Below are positions 26,236 through 35,204 of a DNA stretch of 48,338 nucleotides, one piece after another. The number at the start of each line of letters is the position of its first letter. The stretch's first letter is position 1. The translations under genes were made by a program, and so were the position numbers. Origin of the DNA: DROE01 sp964569865. GTDB lineage: Bacteria; Pseudomonadota; Alphaproteobacteria; Rhizobiales; Devosiaceae. Location of the stretch: NCBI GenBank assembly GCA_964569865.1, contig CAZMVQ010000007.1, positions 1 to 48,338 of the forward strand. The letters are read 5' to 3'. The notes beneath the pieces were generated by a model. It saw nothing but the letters and a program-made list of their open reading frames with translations. It did no database searches and was not told where the DNA came from.

Positions 26236-27009
26236 ATGGTTGAAGAAATTGCATTCACTGAGGATGAATTCCTTTCGGGACGTATCAAGGCCATTCAGGC
26301 AAAAAAAGGGTTTCGGGCTGGAATTGATACGGTTCTTCTTGCCGCGTCGGTTGATATTGATAGCATAAATATCGCAGAATTCGGGGCCGGGTCCGGAATT
26401 GCCTCATGTTGCGTGCTGGCGGATTTGAGGATGGCAAACGCTACCCTGATTGATTTTAATGCTGATGCGCTTGCGCTGGCAGACAAAAATCTTGAAAAAA
26501 ACGGCTTCAGCAAGCGGGCAAAAACCCTGTTTCTTGATGTTACAAACAAAGGTTCTGTGCGCGAAGAGGCGGGCCTGAAAAACAATTATTATACGTCCAT
26601 TATCGCCAATCCACCGTTTTTTGATGCCAAGGCCGGCACGCTTTCCCCTGAGACTTCACGCGCTGATTCTCGACATATGCAAAATGATGATCTTGATAAA
26701 TGGGTAAAATGCGCTGCCTCGAGCGCGGCGGGGGGCGCAGAGGTGATTTTTATCCACTCGATTGGCTCACTTCCCCGATTGCTTGGCTCTTTTGCTGCCC
26801 GGTTTGGCAATATATCGATATTGCCTATAAGTTCCAGACCGGGAAAAAATGCCTCAAGGGTGCTGATTCGCGGTATAAAAGGCTCGCGTGCACCCATGTC
26901 TTTGCTGGCTCCTTTGATGTTGCACGGACCTAATGGCAATGCTTATCTTGAGCAGAGCGATGCTATTTTTAGAGGAAAAAGCCGAATAAGCTGGAAAAAT
27001 GCTCCATAA
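26236..27009 (+). CDS. tRNA1(Val) (adenine(37)-N6)-methyltransferase-like protein
   Basis: 257-residue class I AdoMet methyltransferase of the TrmN6/YfiC-like group. The AdoMet motif is IAEFGAGSGIASCCV and the catalytic NPPF motif is in IIANPPFFDAKAGTLSPE, typical of N6-adenine methyltransferases; FRAGIDTVLLAASVD at the N-terminus is characteristic of this family. The exact RNA substrate is inferred from family membership. Followed after 48 bases by the S49 peptidase, an order common in Hyphomicrobiales. Confidence 0.88.
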   Translation: MVEEIAFTEDEFLSGRIKAIQAKKGFRAGIDTVLLAASVDIDSINIAEFGAGSGIASCCVLADLRMANATLIDFNADALALADKNLEKNGFSKRAKTLFLDVTNKGSVREEAGLKNNYYTSIIANPPFFDAKAGTLSPETSRADSRHMQNDDLDKWVKCAASSAAGGAEVIFIHSIGSLPRLLGSFAARFGNISILPISSRPGKNASRVLIRGIKGSRAPMSLLAPLMLHGPNGNAYLEQSDAIFRGKSRISWKNAP

Positions 27010-27057
27010 GTTCCTATCTGACAGTTGATTTGTTGAACAATCAAAAGGCTGGTGAAC

Positions 27058-27936
27058 ATGAACGACGATACGCAAAATTCTTTTATGGCTAAATTGGGCG
27101 GTGCATGGGCACGCTTGAATGAAAAGCTTGGTCCTAAAAATGCTGTGATTCCGGTTGTTCGCCTGCATGGGGTAATTTCGGCAGAGCAAAAACCCAATAG
27201 GATAAATATTGAAGCGGTAAACCCTTTGCTTGAAAAAGCCTTTGAAACCAAACGCGCTCCAGCAGTTGCTATCGTGATAAATTCACCGGGTGGCTCCCCG
27301 GTTCAATCAAGGCTTGTGGGCAATCGAATTCGCGAACTGGCCGATAAGCACGACAAAAAAGTTCTGGTGTTTATTGAAGATGTTGCAGCTTCGGGCGGTT
27401 ATTTCATCTCTGTGGTAGCAGATGAAATTTTTGCTGATCCATCTTCGATTGTCGGCTCTATCGGTGTAATCATGGCCGGATTTGGCTTTGAAGAGGCCAT
27501 TGCAAAAATCGGCGTAACCCGGCGCATTTACACGGCAGGAAAAAGCAAATCGACTTTAGATCCGTTTCTGCCCGAAAAAAAGGCCGATGTAGAGCGGATC
27601 AAAGGTTTTGAGAACGATATCCATAAAGTTTTTATTGATTATGTGAAGCAGCACAGGGGCGAAAAACTTATTGGCAAGGACGAAGAATTGTTTACCGGTG
27701 AATGGTGGCCTGCAGTGCGCGGGATTGATCTGGGGCTGGTTGATGCCATTGGCGATATGCACACGGTCTTGCGTGAGCGCTTTGGTGATGATGTCAAACT
27801 AAAACCCTTAAAAACCAAACGGGGGATGTTTTCTATGCCAAGATTTGGCATGAGCGCTAATATTTCTCAGGGTCTAGGGGCTGACCTTATCAGCGCTGTT
27901 GAAGAGCGCTCTTTGTGGGCGCGGTTCGGGCTATAA
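27058..27936 (+). CDS. sppA: Signal peptide peptidase-like S49 serine protease
   Basis: 292-residue single-domain SppA/SohB-type protease (ClpP fold). The nucleophile is likely the Ser in DVAASGGYFISVVADEIFADPSS, and the Lys of the Ser/Lys dyad lies in the following GKSKSTLDPF segment; NSPGGSPVQS forms the oxyanion region. No obvious N-terminal transmembrane helix, so it may act on the cytoplasmic side. The ATG at 27058 has AAGG nine bases upstream; a GTG two codons earlier is also possible. It is followed after six bases by a small membrane protein gene. Confidence 0.9.
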   Translation: MNDDTQNSFMAKLGGAWARLNEKLGPKNAVIPVVRLHGVISAEQKPNRINIEAVNPLLEKAFETKRAPAVAIVINSPGGSPVQSRLVGNRIRELADKHDKKVLVFIEDVAASGGYFISVVADEIFADPSSIVGSIGVIMAGFGFEEAIAKIGVTRRIYTAGKSKSTLDPFLPEKKADVERIKGFENDIHKVFIDYVKQHRGEKLIGKDEELFTGEWWPAVRGIDLGLVDAIGDMHTVLRERFGDDVKLKPLKTKRGMFSMPRFGMSANISQGLGADLISAVEERSLWARFGL

Positions 27937-27942
27937 TCATCA

Positions 27943-28203
27943 ATGACCGGCATTATCATTAGATTGCTGACCTATGTGATAATTGGCGCTGCTATCTATT
28001 TTGGCATCAGGCGAATTATCAACGATTGGCGCGAACAATTCAAAAAAGATGACAAGGAAGTTCGTGAACGCGATCTTAGGGAACGAGATCGACCCGGTGT
28101 GGTTGAACTTAAAAAAGATCAGGACGGGGTGTTTCGTCCGGGTGATAAAAGTGATGCAGATAAAGCTAAAGCTGAAAAACACAACAAAGATGGATCAGAT
28201 TAG
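27943..28203 (+). CDS. Small membrane protein of unknown function
   Basis: 86 residues: an N-terminal transmembrane helix (about residues 3-23, GIIIRLLTYVIIGAAIYFGI) then a highly charged tail rich in Lys, Asp, Glu and Arg, probably cytoplasmic. It begins six bases after the S49 peptidase stop, so the two are likely co-translated and it might tether the peptidase to the membrane; that is inference. Its stop overlaps the stop of the convergent cupin gene by four bases (28200-28203). Confidence 0.75.
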   Translation: MTGIIIRLLTYVIIGAAIYFGIRRIINDWREQFKKDDKEVRERDLRERDRPGVVELKKDQDGVFRPGDKSDADKAKAEKHNKDGSD

Positions 28204-28568
28204 CCCTGTTTATTTTGTTTGCAACTGATTTGAATGATTAGCAGGTCGATGCTTTTATCGGATGTGTTTACCAACCCGTGCTCACCAAACGCCGAGTTTA
28301 GAATCATATCGCCTTTTTTTATCTCGGCGGTTTTGCCGTCTATGTTCATGGTGGCTTGACCATCCAGAACGATATACATTTCCTCATTGTTGGCGTGTTT
28401 GTGCACTCCAATGCTTGATTTTGGCGGAATAACAACCCTGTCGAAAAAGTCTATATTGCTTTTGAAATCCGATTTTTTCCAAATCTCAAATAAGTCATAC
28501 GGCCCTTCGCCTCCGTGCGAATTATTTGAAGAAATCGCCTCGGAGTTTAGAAAATTCCTCACTGTCAA
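28200..28568 (-). CDS. Cupin-domain protein
   Basis: 122-residue single cupin. The metal-binding motifs are recognisable: GVHKHANNEEMYIVLDGQATM (His, His and Glu of motif 1) and NSAFGEHGLVN (His of motif 2). Such proteins bind a metal and serve as small dioxygenases, isomerases or sensors; no specific function can be assigned. The start is a TTG with AAAGGA nine bases upstream. Divergent from glyQ and tail-to-tail with the small membrane protein gene. Confidence 0.85.
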   Translation of the reverse strand: MTVRNFLNSEAISSNNSHGGEGPYDLFEIWKKSDFKSNIDFFDRVVIPPKSSIGVHKHANNEEMYIVLDGQATMNIDGKTAEIKKGDMILNSAFGEHGLVNTSDKSIDLLIIQISCKQNKQG

Positions 28569-28610
28569 TTAATTGTCCTTTGTAATCTGGTATCTGGTGA
28601 TTTTACCCGC

Positions 28611-28639
28611 TTGACCAACTATGACAGCGAAACTAGGTT
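28611..28639 (+). promoter_or_regulatory. Possible promoter of glyQ
   Basis: TTGACC (28611-28616) and TAGGTT (28634-28639) are 17 bases apart. If used, transcription begins near 28646, which excludes an in-frame start at 28621 and supports the glyQ ATG at 28690. Confidence 0.4.
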
Positions 28640-28689
28640 CGCAGCAAGTTTATATGCTGTTCCAATTTAATTTTATAAGCAGGCCCAAA

Positions 28690-29631
28690 ATGAGCAAAAA
28701 TCTTCCCCCCCATATGGATCCCAAAAATTCGTTTCAGGGTTTGATATTGATCCTGCAACAATACTGGGCCGATCAGGGCTGCACAATTTTACAGCCCTAT
28801 GACATGCAGATGGGGGCCGGAACCTCTCATGTGGCAACCACTTTGCGCGCCCTTGGCCCAAACCCATGGAATGCGGCCTATGTGCAACCATCCAGACGCC
28901 CCACCGATGGCCGCTATGGGGAAAACCCCAACCGTTTGCAGCACTATTATCAGTTTCAGGTAATCCTCAAACCTTCCCCCCCCGATATTCAGGATCTTTA
29001 CCTAAAGTCCCTTTATGCGATTGGCATAGATCCTGATCTGCATGATTTGCGCTTTGTTGAGGATGATTGGGAGAACCCTACACTTGGCGCATGGGGGCTT
29101 GGCTGGGAGGTTTGGTGCGATGGGATGGAAGTTTCCCAGTTTACCTATTTTCAACAGGTGGCAGGCTTTGAATGCAAACCCGTAGCAGGTGAAATCACCT
29201 ATGGGCTTGAGCGCTTGGCCATGTATATCCAGAATGTCGAGAATGTTTATGATCTCAATTATAACGGTCGACAGGGTGATGAAAAGGTCACTTATGGCGA
29301 TGTGTTTTTACAAAACGAGCAGCAATCTTCGCGCTATAATTTTGATATCGCCGATACTCAAATTCTCGTCCGTCATTTTGACGATGCGGAGAATGAGTGC
29401 TGCTCGATTTTAACTGCGTCAGTTGATATAGATAGTGATGCGGTAAAATCCGGTAGCCAGATTATGGCAATTCCCGCCTATGAGCAGGTGCTAAAGGCCG
29501 GGCATTTATTCAATATGCTGGATGCCCGTGGAGTGATTTCGGTTACTGAACGTCAGAGTTATATTTTGCGTATTCGTGAAATGTCAAAAGCCTGTGGTGG
29601 TGCATGGCTTAAGGCCATTGGCGCTCTTTAG
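28690..29631 (+). CDS. glyQ: Glycyl-tRNA synthetase alpha subunit
   Basis: Catalytic subunit of the alpha2beta2 bacterial glycyl-tRNA synthetase, 313 residues. Characteristic sequence: PKNSFQGLILILQQYWADQGC, QPYDMQMGAGTSH, PSRRPTDGRYGENPNRLQHYYQFQVI and EVSQFTYFQQ. It is normally GAGTFHPATTLRALGP; here the segment reads GAGTSHVATTLRALGP. Translation from 28690 gives the usual short N-terminus. The partner glyS is on the opposite strand, about 970 bases beyond the end of glyQ, with an L,D-transpeptidase gene between. Confidence 0.96.
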   Translation: MSKNLPPHMDPKNSFQGLILILQQYWADQGCTILQPYDMQMGAGTSHVATTLRALGPNPWNAAYVQPSRRPTDGRYGENPNRLQHYYQFQVILKPSPPDIQDLYLKSLYAIGIDPDLHDLRFVEDDWENPTLGAWGLGWEVWCDGMEVSQFTYFQQVAGFECKPVAGEITYGLERLAMYIQNVENVYDLNYNGRQGDEKVTYGDVFLQNEQQSSRYNFDIADTQILVRHFDDAENECCSILTASVDIDSDAVKSGSQIMAIPAYEQVLKAGHLFNMLDARGVISVTERQSYILRIREMSKACGGAWLKAIGAL

Positions 29632-29769
29632 GTGTTGGACACACACTAGTTTAATCCTCAAATTTGCGAGTCAATGGCTTGTTGTCACTAGGGTTAGCAC
29701 TTGGTTAAAACTTCAAAGTTACAGTTCTGCCATTGAGTAGACGCATGCAAAAGCAGATTTGGGTGCGTT

Positions 29770-29829
29770 TTCGCCAATCACACTAAACGATTGGCGGATA
29801 AACCTGCGGGCCTGTTGCCCCTTAGTGTG
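29770..29829 (+). ncRNA. Candidate H-type pseudoknot leader of the L,D-transpeptidase gene
   Basis: A hairpin with stem CGCCAAT/ATTGGCG (29772-29778 with 29790-29796, extended by a T-G and a T-A pair to 29770/29798) has an 11-base loop, 29779-29789. Eight loop bases, CACACTAA (29779-29786), are exactly complementary to TTAGTGTG at 29822-29829. Between them lies a small GGGC-CTGTT-GCCC hairpin (29808-29820). The downstream strand ends 10 bases before the ATG at 29840, where the ribosome binding site should be. I do not recognise it as a known riboswitch class; function is inference. Confidence 0.4.
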
Positions 29830-29839
29830 AGTTTGTAAA

Positions 29840-30559
29840 ATGAGTAGCGAAGTAAAAATTTCCAGAAGAATGTTTTCTGCCGGTGCGGTTTCTCTTTCCG
29901 CGCTTACCCTTGCCGGATGTGTGCGTCCGCCGGCGCAAATGCCTGTGACCAGGATTTCACCATCCGGGTCGCCATATGATCCCCAATATGCCCAAAATTC
30001 AGAAAATGCCCGCCGGATTGCAATGATGTATGGCCCTGTTCCTGACGAGCGCTTTCCTGTTCCCGCAGTTAATCTTCAACATATTTCTCCGGCGTTTTAT
30101 CGGGCAAGAGTTGAATATCAAACCAACGAGCCGGTTGGCGCGATTATTGTGAATACCAGCACATTTTATGCCTATCTGGTGGAAGAAAACGGCATGGCTA
30201 TGCGCTATGGCGTTGGATTGGGCAGGGCAGGGTTTGCTTGGTCGGGGCGCGCCACTATGACCTGGAAACGCAAATGGCCAAAATGGACCCCGCCCTCCAA
30301 TATGATTGCCCGCCAGCCAGAGCTTGAAATCTACAGCGCTGCCAATGGCGGCATGGCTCCGGGGCTGGATAATCCCCTTGGAGCGCGGGCGCTTTATATC
30401 TTTAAAAATGGCCGCGATACGCTTTATCGCCTGCATGGAACCGGCGATGCATGGTCAATAGGGCGTGCTGTTTCCAGCGGCTGCGTAAGGTTTTTAAATC
30501 AGGATATTATTGATCTTTATGAGCGGGTAAAAGACGGAGCGCCAATTCTGGTGGTTTGA
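29840..30559 (+). CDS. L,D-transpeptidase (YkuD), predicted lipoprotein
   Basis: 239-residue envelope enzyme that cross-links peptidoglycan stems or attaches proteins to it. The YkuD catalytic signature is HGTGDAWSIGRAVSSGCVRF (His and nucleophile Cys near residues 205-220). The N-terminus has KISRRMFSAG, then a hydrophobic stretch and lipobox LAGC with Cys27, so it is probably lipid-anchored, perhaps through Tat. Family members of similar length occur next to glyQ/glyS in Hyphomicrobiales. It has no clear Shine-Dalgarno and is preceded by a structured leader. Confidence 0.93.
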   Translation: MSSEVKISRRMFSAGAVSLSALTLAGCVRPPAQMPVTRISPSGSPYDPQYAQNSENARRIAMMYGPVPDERFPVPAVNLQHISPAFYRARVEYQTNEPVGAIIVNTSTFYAYLVEENGMAMRYGVGLGRAGFAWSGRATMTWKRKWPKWTPPSNMIARQPELEIYSAANGGMAPGLDNPLGARALYIFKNGRDTLYRLHGTGDAWSIGRAVSSGCVRFLNQDIIDLYERVKDGAPILVV

Positions 30560-30572
30560 GTTTATATCCGAT

Positions 30573-30609
30573 ATTTCCGGCTGATCGATAATTTGCTTCA
30601 GCCGGAAAT
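30573..30609. terminator. Hairpin between convergent L,D-transpeptidase and glyS genes
   Basis: A perfect 12-bp stem, ATTTCCGGCTGA (30573-30584) with its complement (30598-30609), and a 13-base loop. One arm forms the last codons and stop of glyS. No strong T-run follows on either strand, so it could be a weak bidirectional terminator or a 3'-end stabiliser. Confidence 0.5.
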
Positions 30610-32625
30610 CTTTGAAAAATCTGCCACCAGATGCATTGTATTGCGCAGTTTTGCCAACAGGTTCAGGCGATTTTTGCGGATATTTTTATTCTCATCATTG
30701 ACCATCACATGCTCAAAAAAAGCATCGATTGGCGCCCTTAATGAGGCAAGCGTCAGCACTGCTTCCCCATATTGATTTTTATCGATCAGAGCGGCCGTTT
30801 TTTCGCTGGTAACTGCAATTGCACTCGCCAGATTTATTTCTTCTTCTTTGCTCAGCAGGCTTTTTTCAACTTCACCGCTAAAATCCGTGTTGTTCTTTTT
30901 TTCTTCAGCGCCAAGAATATTTGTACCGCGTCGATAACCCGCCAGAAGGCTTTGCCCTTCGGGAGTTTTTAGCAGTGCCGACAGGGCGTTGACCCTATTG
31001 CTGATTTCCAAAAGATCTGAACTGTTCTCGTCAATTACTGCATCCACCAGATCATGATCCGCCCCCTGATCGCGCAAGGAAACTTTTAAGCGATCATGGA
31101 AAAATTTCAACAGATCCGGCTCAACCTGCAATTTGAAACTTATATTATTTTCCAACAGCAAACGGATAACTCCAAGCGCTGCCCGACGCAGGGCAAACGG
31201 ATCTCTGGAGCCGGTGGGCTTTTCATTGATGGCCCAGAAACTGCTTAAAATATCCAGCTTGTCGGCCATCGCCAAAGCAATGCTGACCGGGTGATTAGGA
31301 ACTATATCACTTGGCCCAACCGGTTTGTAATGGTTTTTAATGGCATCAGCAATTTCAGGTTTTTCCCCCTGAGCCAGCGCATAATAGCTACCCATCAGCC
31401 CTTGCAGTTCGGGAAATTCATTGACCATCTGGGTTAAAAGATCGCTCTTGGCCAAAAGGGCTGCCCGTTTTGTATCATCAACGTCAGCGCCAATTTTTAT
31501 GGCGATATCCTGAGCCATTGTGACCAGACGCTCCACCCGTTGCCTTTGGGTTCCCAGTTTTTTATGAAATACAACTTTGTCGAGTTTTTCCACCAGATCA
31601 ACAAGCGGGGTTGCCAGATCATTTTGGTAGAAAAACATTGCATCGGAAAGTCTGGCACCAATTACCCGTTCATTGCCCCCGACTATAACTTTTCCCCCAT
31701 CACTGGCTTTGATGTTTGCCACCATAATAAATTTATTGGTCAGCTTGCCGGTTGAACTATCGCGCAGGCAAAAGCACTTTTGATGATTTTTAATGGTGCC
31801 AATGATGGTTTCCTGGGGCAATTGCAAAAATTCTTGAGCAAAATTCCCCATCATTACCACCGGCCATTCCACCAGCCCGCTAACCTCTTCAAGCAGGCCC
31901 GGATCAGCCACCAACTCAAACCCTTGGGCAAATGCCAGATTTTGCGCGTCGGTTTTTATTATTTCAATCCTGCGATCCTGATCCAGAACCACTTTTGCCG
32001 TTTCAAGCTCCTGAGCATAATCGTCAAATCTTTTTGCAACAAAAGGGGCAGGGGCCAAAAACCGGTGACCAAAGCTGGTTTGAGAGGATTTTATATCCCC
32101 GATTTCAAATTCGATTAGTTCAGGGTCTTCATTTGCGGTGCCAAAACTTGCCAGAATTGAACGGATCGGCCGCACCCAGCTGGTCTTTTCCGCTCCCCAT
32201 TTCATCGGCTTGCCCCAAGAAAATCCCCTAATGATTTCCGGCAGGATTTTGGCTAAAATTTTGGTGGCCAGCTCGCCTTTTTTTTCAGTTACTGCCACAT
32301 AAAACTCGCCCTTTTTAGGGTCGGTTTTTATTTGGGCTTCATCGATGCTTGTTAAGCCGACACCGCGTAAAAATCCGGCAATTGCCTGTTCGGGCGCGCT
32401 GGTTTTTGGCCCTTTGCGTTCCTCTTTTTTGTCCGGTGAGCTGGAGGGGATATCGCCAACTGAAACCACCATGCGTCGCGGGGTGACAAAAGCGGCGGCA
32501 GAACCATAGGATAAGCCGTTTTCAATCAGTGCGCCCGTTACAGCTTTTTTGAGGTTTTGGGCTGCTGCGCGTTGTAATCGCGCTGGAATTTCTTCACAAA
32601 ATATTTCAAACAATAATTCAGGCAT
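30598..32625 (-). CDS. glyS: Glycyl-tRNA synthetase beta subunit
   Basis: Beta subunit of the tetrameric glycyl-tRNA synthetase, binding the tRNA, 675 residues (usual 680-700). Starts MPELLFEIFCEEIPARLQ, a hallmark of the family, followed by VTPRRMVV, KPMKWG, FGHRFLAP and an HD-like region GADVDDTKRAALLAKSDLLTQMVNEFPELQGLMGSYYA, with RDPFALRRAALGVIRLL further on. It is on the minus strand, opposite to glyQ, so the two subunits are made from separate transcripts. Confidence 0.96.
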   Translation of the reverse strand: MPELLFEIFCEEIPARLQRAAAQNLKKAVTGALIENGLSYGSAAAFVTPRRMVVSVGDIPSSSPDKKEERKGPKTSAPEQAIAGFLRGVGLTSIDEAQIKTDPKKGEFYVAVTEKKGELATKILAKILPEIIRGFSWGKPMKWGAEKTSWVRPIRSILASFGTANEDPELIEFEIGDIKSSQTSFGHRFLAPAPFVAKRFDDYAQELETAKVVLDQDRRIEIIKTDAQNLAFAQGFELVADPGLLEEVSGLVEWPVVMMGNFAQEFLQLPQETIIGTIKNHQKCFCLRDSSTGKLTNKFIMVANIKASDGGKVIVGGNERVIGARLSDAMFFYQNDLATPLVDLVEKLDKVVFHKKLGTQRQRVERLVTMAQDIAIKIGADVDDTKRAALLAKSDLLTQMVNEFPELQGLMGSYYALAQGEKPEIADAIKNHYKPVGPSDIVPNHPVSIALAMADKLDILSSFWAINEKPTGSRDPFALRRAALGVIRLLLENNISFKLQVEPDLLKFFHDRLKVSLRDQGADHDLVDAVIDENSSDLLEISNRVNALSALLKTPEGQSLLAGYRRGTNILGAEEKKNNTDFSGEVEKSLLSKEEEINLASAIAVTSEKTAALIDKNQYGEAVLTLASLRAPIDAFFEHVMVNDENKNIRKNRLNLLAKLRNTMHLVADFSKISG

Positions 32626-32760
32626 GGCAAAATTCGCGCTGTTAAATTAATCGGGCGGGTGCAAGGTTGGTCATACGAGGTGGTTGCATCAAATGATTTT
32701 GTCAGACTTTATGTGATTTCAATAATTATTAAAACCGATAACCGGAGTTGAATTAAAATA

Positions 32761-33237
32761 GTGACCAATAAATTTCATCAAACGATCACCGAAAAAATTA
32801 TAAATGAAGTTCACTTACATCTAACAGGTAGCAATCATGCCTCCCTTGCGGTGTTCGACCCTGATGGTCAATACCCATCTGTTTCGCGGGTCAGCATGGC
32901 AGCCGGCAATAATTCTACCCCGATCATTCTTGTTTCGGCGCTTTCCCCTCACACAAAAGCACTAAAAGCAAATGCAAACTGCTCATTGTTGATTGGTGAA
33001 ATTGGTAAAGGCGACCCCATGGCCCAATCCCGGATAACATTATTTTGCCGGGCTTTTGTGGTGGAAGATGAGGAACGAGAAAAAGTCAGAGCTGACTTTC
33101 TTGAGAACAATGCAAAAGCAATAAATTATATTGACCTGCCTGACTTTGCATTCTGGAATTTAAGGGTTGAGCGGGCAACTTATATTGCAGGTTTTGGTCG
33201 GGCGTATCAAATTTCTGGTCGGCAGTTATTTGAATAA
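32761..33237 (+). CDS. Pyridoxamine 5'-phosphate oxidase-like (HugZ-type) protein
   Basis: 158-residue split-barrel flavin/heme-binding-fold protein. Segments such as HASLAVFDPDGQYPSVSRVSMAAG, PIILVSALSPHTKALKANANCSLLIGE and DPMAQSRITLFCRA match the short HugZ-related group of PNPOx-like proteins. Members bind FMN or heme; the larger HugZ proteins degrade heme, but the C-terminal domain of those is missing here. The start is a GTG, with GGAG 13 bases upstream. Convergent with the DUF2207 gene and divergent from glyS. Confidence 0.82.
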   Translation: MTNKFHQTITEKIINEVHLHLTGSNHASLAVFDPDGQYPSVSRVSMAAGNNSTPIILVSALSPHTKALKANANCSLLIGEIGKGDPMAQSRITLFCRAFVVEDEEREKVRADFLENNAKAINYIDLPDFAFWNLRVERATYIAGFGRAYQISGRQLFE

Positions 33238-33261
33238 CCAATGTAACGAAATAATAAAAAA

Positions 33262-35175
33262 CTACCAGCCACCGCCGCCACCACCACCGCCGCCACCGCC
33301 TGAAGAACCACCACCACCGCCTCCAGATGATGAGGAGGAGGATGGCTGCGATGCAATCATTGCAGCGCTTAAGCCCGCTGAAATTCCCGCAACACTGTTC
33401 ACCAGTGATTTTGATCCAAAACTGGAACCAGAATGCCAACTTGGGTGATAGCCTCCCCTTGGCTGCTCAATTGCATGGCGCGAAAACTCTCCCTCTAGAC
33501 GGTTTGACCAGGGTTTTTCCACGCCAAGAGCAATTGCAAAGGGAAGGATCTCTTCAAACCTCTCGATGGTAAAATCCGGTTCGCCGTTAAAATTCAGCCG
33601 GTTTTTTTCTGCCGTTTCCAGATACATTTTAAAACCATCGATTTGATCGAGGATTTTACGCCCCTGAATTGTGGGAGCTTTAAGAAGGACTAAAAATATC
33701 AGGTTAATCAAAACGATAGATATGGCCGCGATCAATGCCATATCTAAATTATAGGGGCTGAGACTATCAAAAATTCCGCTGCCTATATTGATGCCCATAA
33801 TAATGAACCATGCCAATATTCCAAAACTTACCAGTGAAGTATTTGCAATGCTTCCGCTGGAAGCACCAAGAAAAATCAAAGCAAAAACACTAAACATCAA
33901 AACCATAACGCCGGTTTCAAAGGGAAGAAATCCAAAAAATATCAGGCTGACAATGGCGATAAGGGACAGCAAAAGACCAACGCCCGCATGGGTAAAATTG
34001 TTGACGAAATATGTGTTGGCATTTTCCGTTTCAATTTTGCTGACAAATTTATTCTTTGTTTTGTTCAGGTCCTTGCCGCTGCTTTTGTTGATAACTACCA
34101 ATCCCCGCCCTCGCAAGTAATTATAAATAACTGCTTCTCCCGGTGGCAGTTTGGTATTGGAACTATCTGTCGCTTTCAGGGTCATTTTTTTATTATCTTC
34201 GCCGATGCTCATTAAACCTTTGACCGAAAGTGAAACCAGCGCCGCCGAGAAAGCATTCCACCCTGATTTTTTCCACCCCATGCGATCAATATAATGCACC
34301 AGTGCCGCCGAATATCCCTTTGGTGCCTTAAATAGAGGAATTATCACGCCCTTTTGTGGGTCCCGGCCCACTGAAAGCCATGCGAAAAGATAATATGCCA
34401 TCACCATAAAGACGGCAAAAACCGGGAATAAGATATTTCGCCGGTCAGAGATGAAATAAAGCACTTTTTGCAATGATGAAGGCTCGCTTAAAACCCCTTT
34501 TTCGAACGATACTGAAATGCTCATACCCTCGCGGGCGCCAAATGAACGGGTGGCGCGAAAAACTGCCGTGTTTTCAGAAGTGCGGGTGAATTTGGCATCT
34601 GTTCCTGTTGCGCCCTGACGCCCGGTATATGCAGCCAAATCAACAATATTTGCCCCATTGGGCAAAGTGACCTGAGCCACTGCGTTTTCAATGGGAAAGC
34701 TCCAGAAATTGCCGGTGGCGTTCCAGTATAGTTCGTCATAATCCTCAAAGGAGCGTGCCATGCGGGTCATGGTGTAGGCAATTGAATAGGTATAGATTCC
34801 AGATTCTAAAAAAACGCTCTCCTCTCCCAGATAAATCCTTGTTCCCCCCTCAATAGTGTCGGTGAAATAAGGCTCCGTTTTCCCGTCTTTCAATATGCTG
34901 GTTACGGTGAGATCTGAGCGGATAATTGAGCCGTCATTATTGCGCAAAACTGTTGGAATATCGCGAAAGATCCCGCGTCGGATGGATTTTCCCTCGGCTT
35001 TTACAGTGATTGTTTCCACAACATCAACACTGCCATTCTCCATTAGAGTGATATTTGAGGAGAAGGATTTTATGACTTCCTGGGCATTGGCGCTAATGGG
35101 CAAAATATATAGTGCAACAATAATCGCCAGTGTCAGGCTTGTAATCGCTCGAAAGACTTTAAATGCAGCGCTCAT
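33262..35175 (-). CDS. DUF2207 membrane protein with glycine-rich tail
   Basis: 637 residues. Signal peptide (about 1-30), a large extracytoplasmic beta-rich domain (to about residue 230; SSNITLMENGSVDVVETITVKAEG and GIFRDIPT are typical), a transmembrane helix (FPVFAVFMVMAYYLFAW), a soluble region, a cluster of further helices and a C-terminus of about 25 residues made of Ser and Gly ending in Trp. This is the DUF2207 family, function unknown, usually encoded with LemA as here. The ATG at 35175 has AGGACAG eight bases upstream; a TTG further up overlaps the lemA stop. Confidence 0.88.
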   Translation of the reverse strand: MSAAFKVFRAITSLTLAIIVALYILPISANAQEVIKSFSSNITLMENGSVDVVETITVKAEGKSIRRGIFRDIPTVLRNNDGSIIRSDLTVTSILKDGKTEPYFTDTIEGGTRIYLGEESVFLESGIYTYSIAYTMTRMARSFEDYDELYWNATGNFWSFPIENAVAQVTLPNGANIVDLAAYTGRQGATGTDAKFTRTSENTAVFRATRSFGAREGMSISVSFEKGVLSEPSSLQKVLYFISDRRNILFPVFAVFMVMAYYLFAWLSVGRDPQKGVIIPLFKAPKGYSAALVHYIDRMGWKKSGWNAFSAALVSLSVKGLMSIGEDNKKMTLKATDSSNTKLPPGEAVIYNYLRGRGLVVINKSSGKDLNKTKNKFVSKIETENANTYFVNNFTHAGVGLLLSLIAIVSLIFFGFLPFETGVMVLMFSVFALIFLGASSGSIANTSLVSFGILAWFIIMGINIGSGIFDSLSPYNLDMALIAAISIVLINLIFLVLLKAPTIQGRKILDQIDGFKMYLETAEKNRLNFNGEPDFTIERFEEILPFAIALGVEKPWSNRLEGEFSRHAIEQPRGGYHPSWHSGSSFGSKSLVNSVAGISAGLSAAMIASQPSSSSSSGGGGGGSSGGGGGGGGGGGW

Positions 35176-35204
35176 TATCTGTCCTGCTTTTGAAACTTTT
35201 AAAA

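Noticed and set aside
28621..28689. Longer GlyQ start at 28621
   Set aside because: It would add 23 non-conserved residues and fall in the likely promoter; 28690 gives the canonical N-terminus.
33167..33448. Plus-strand frame with a long proline run
   Set aside because: It is the complement of the glycine-rich C-terminus of the DUF2207 gene (GGN codons read as CCN), not a separate gene.
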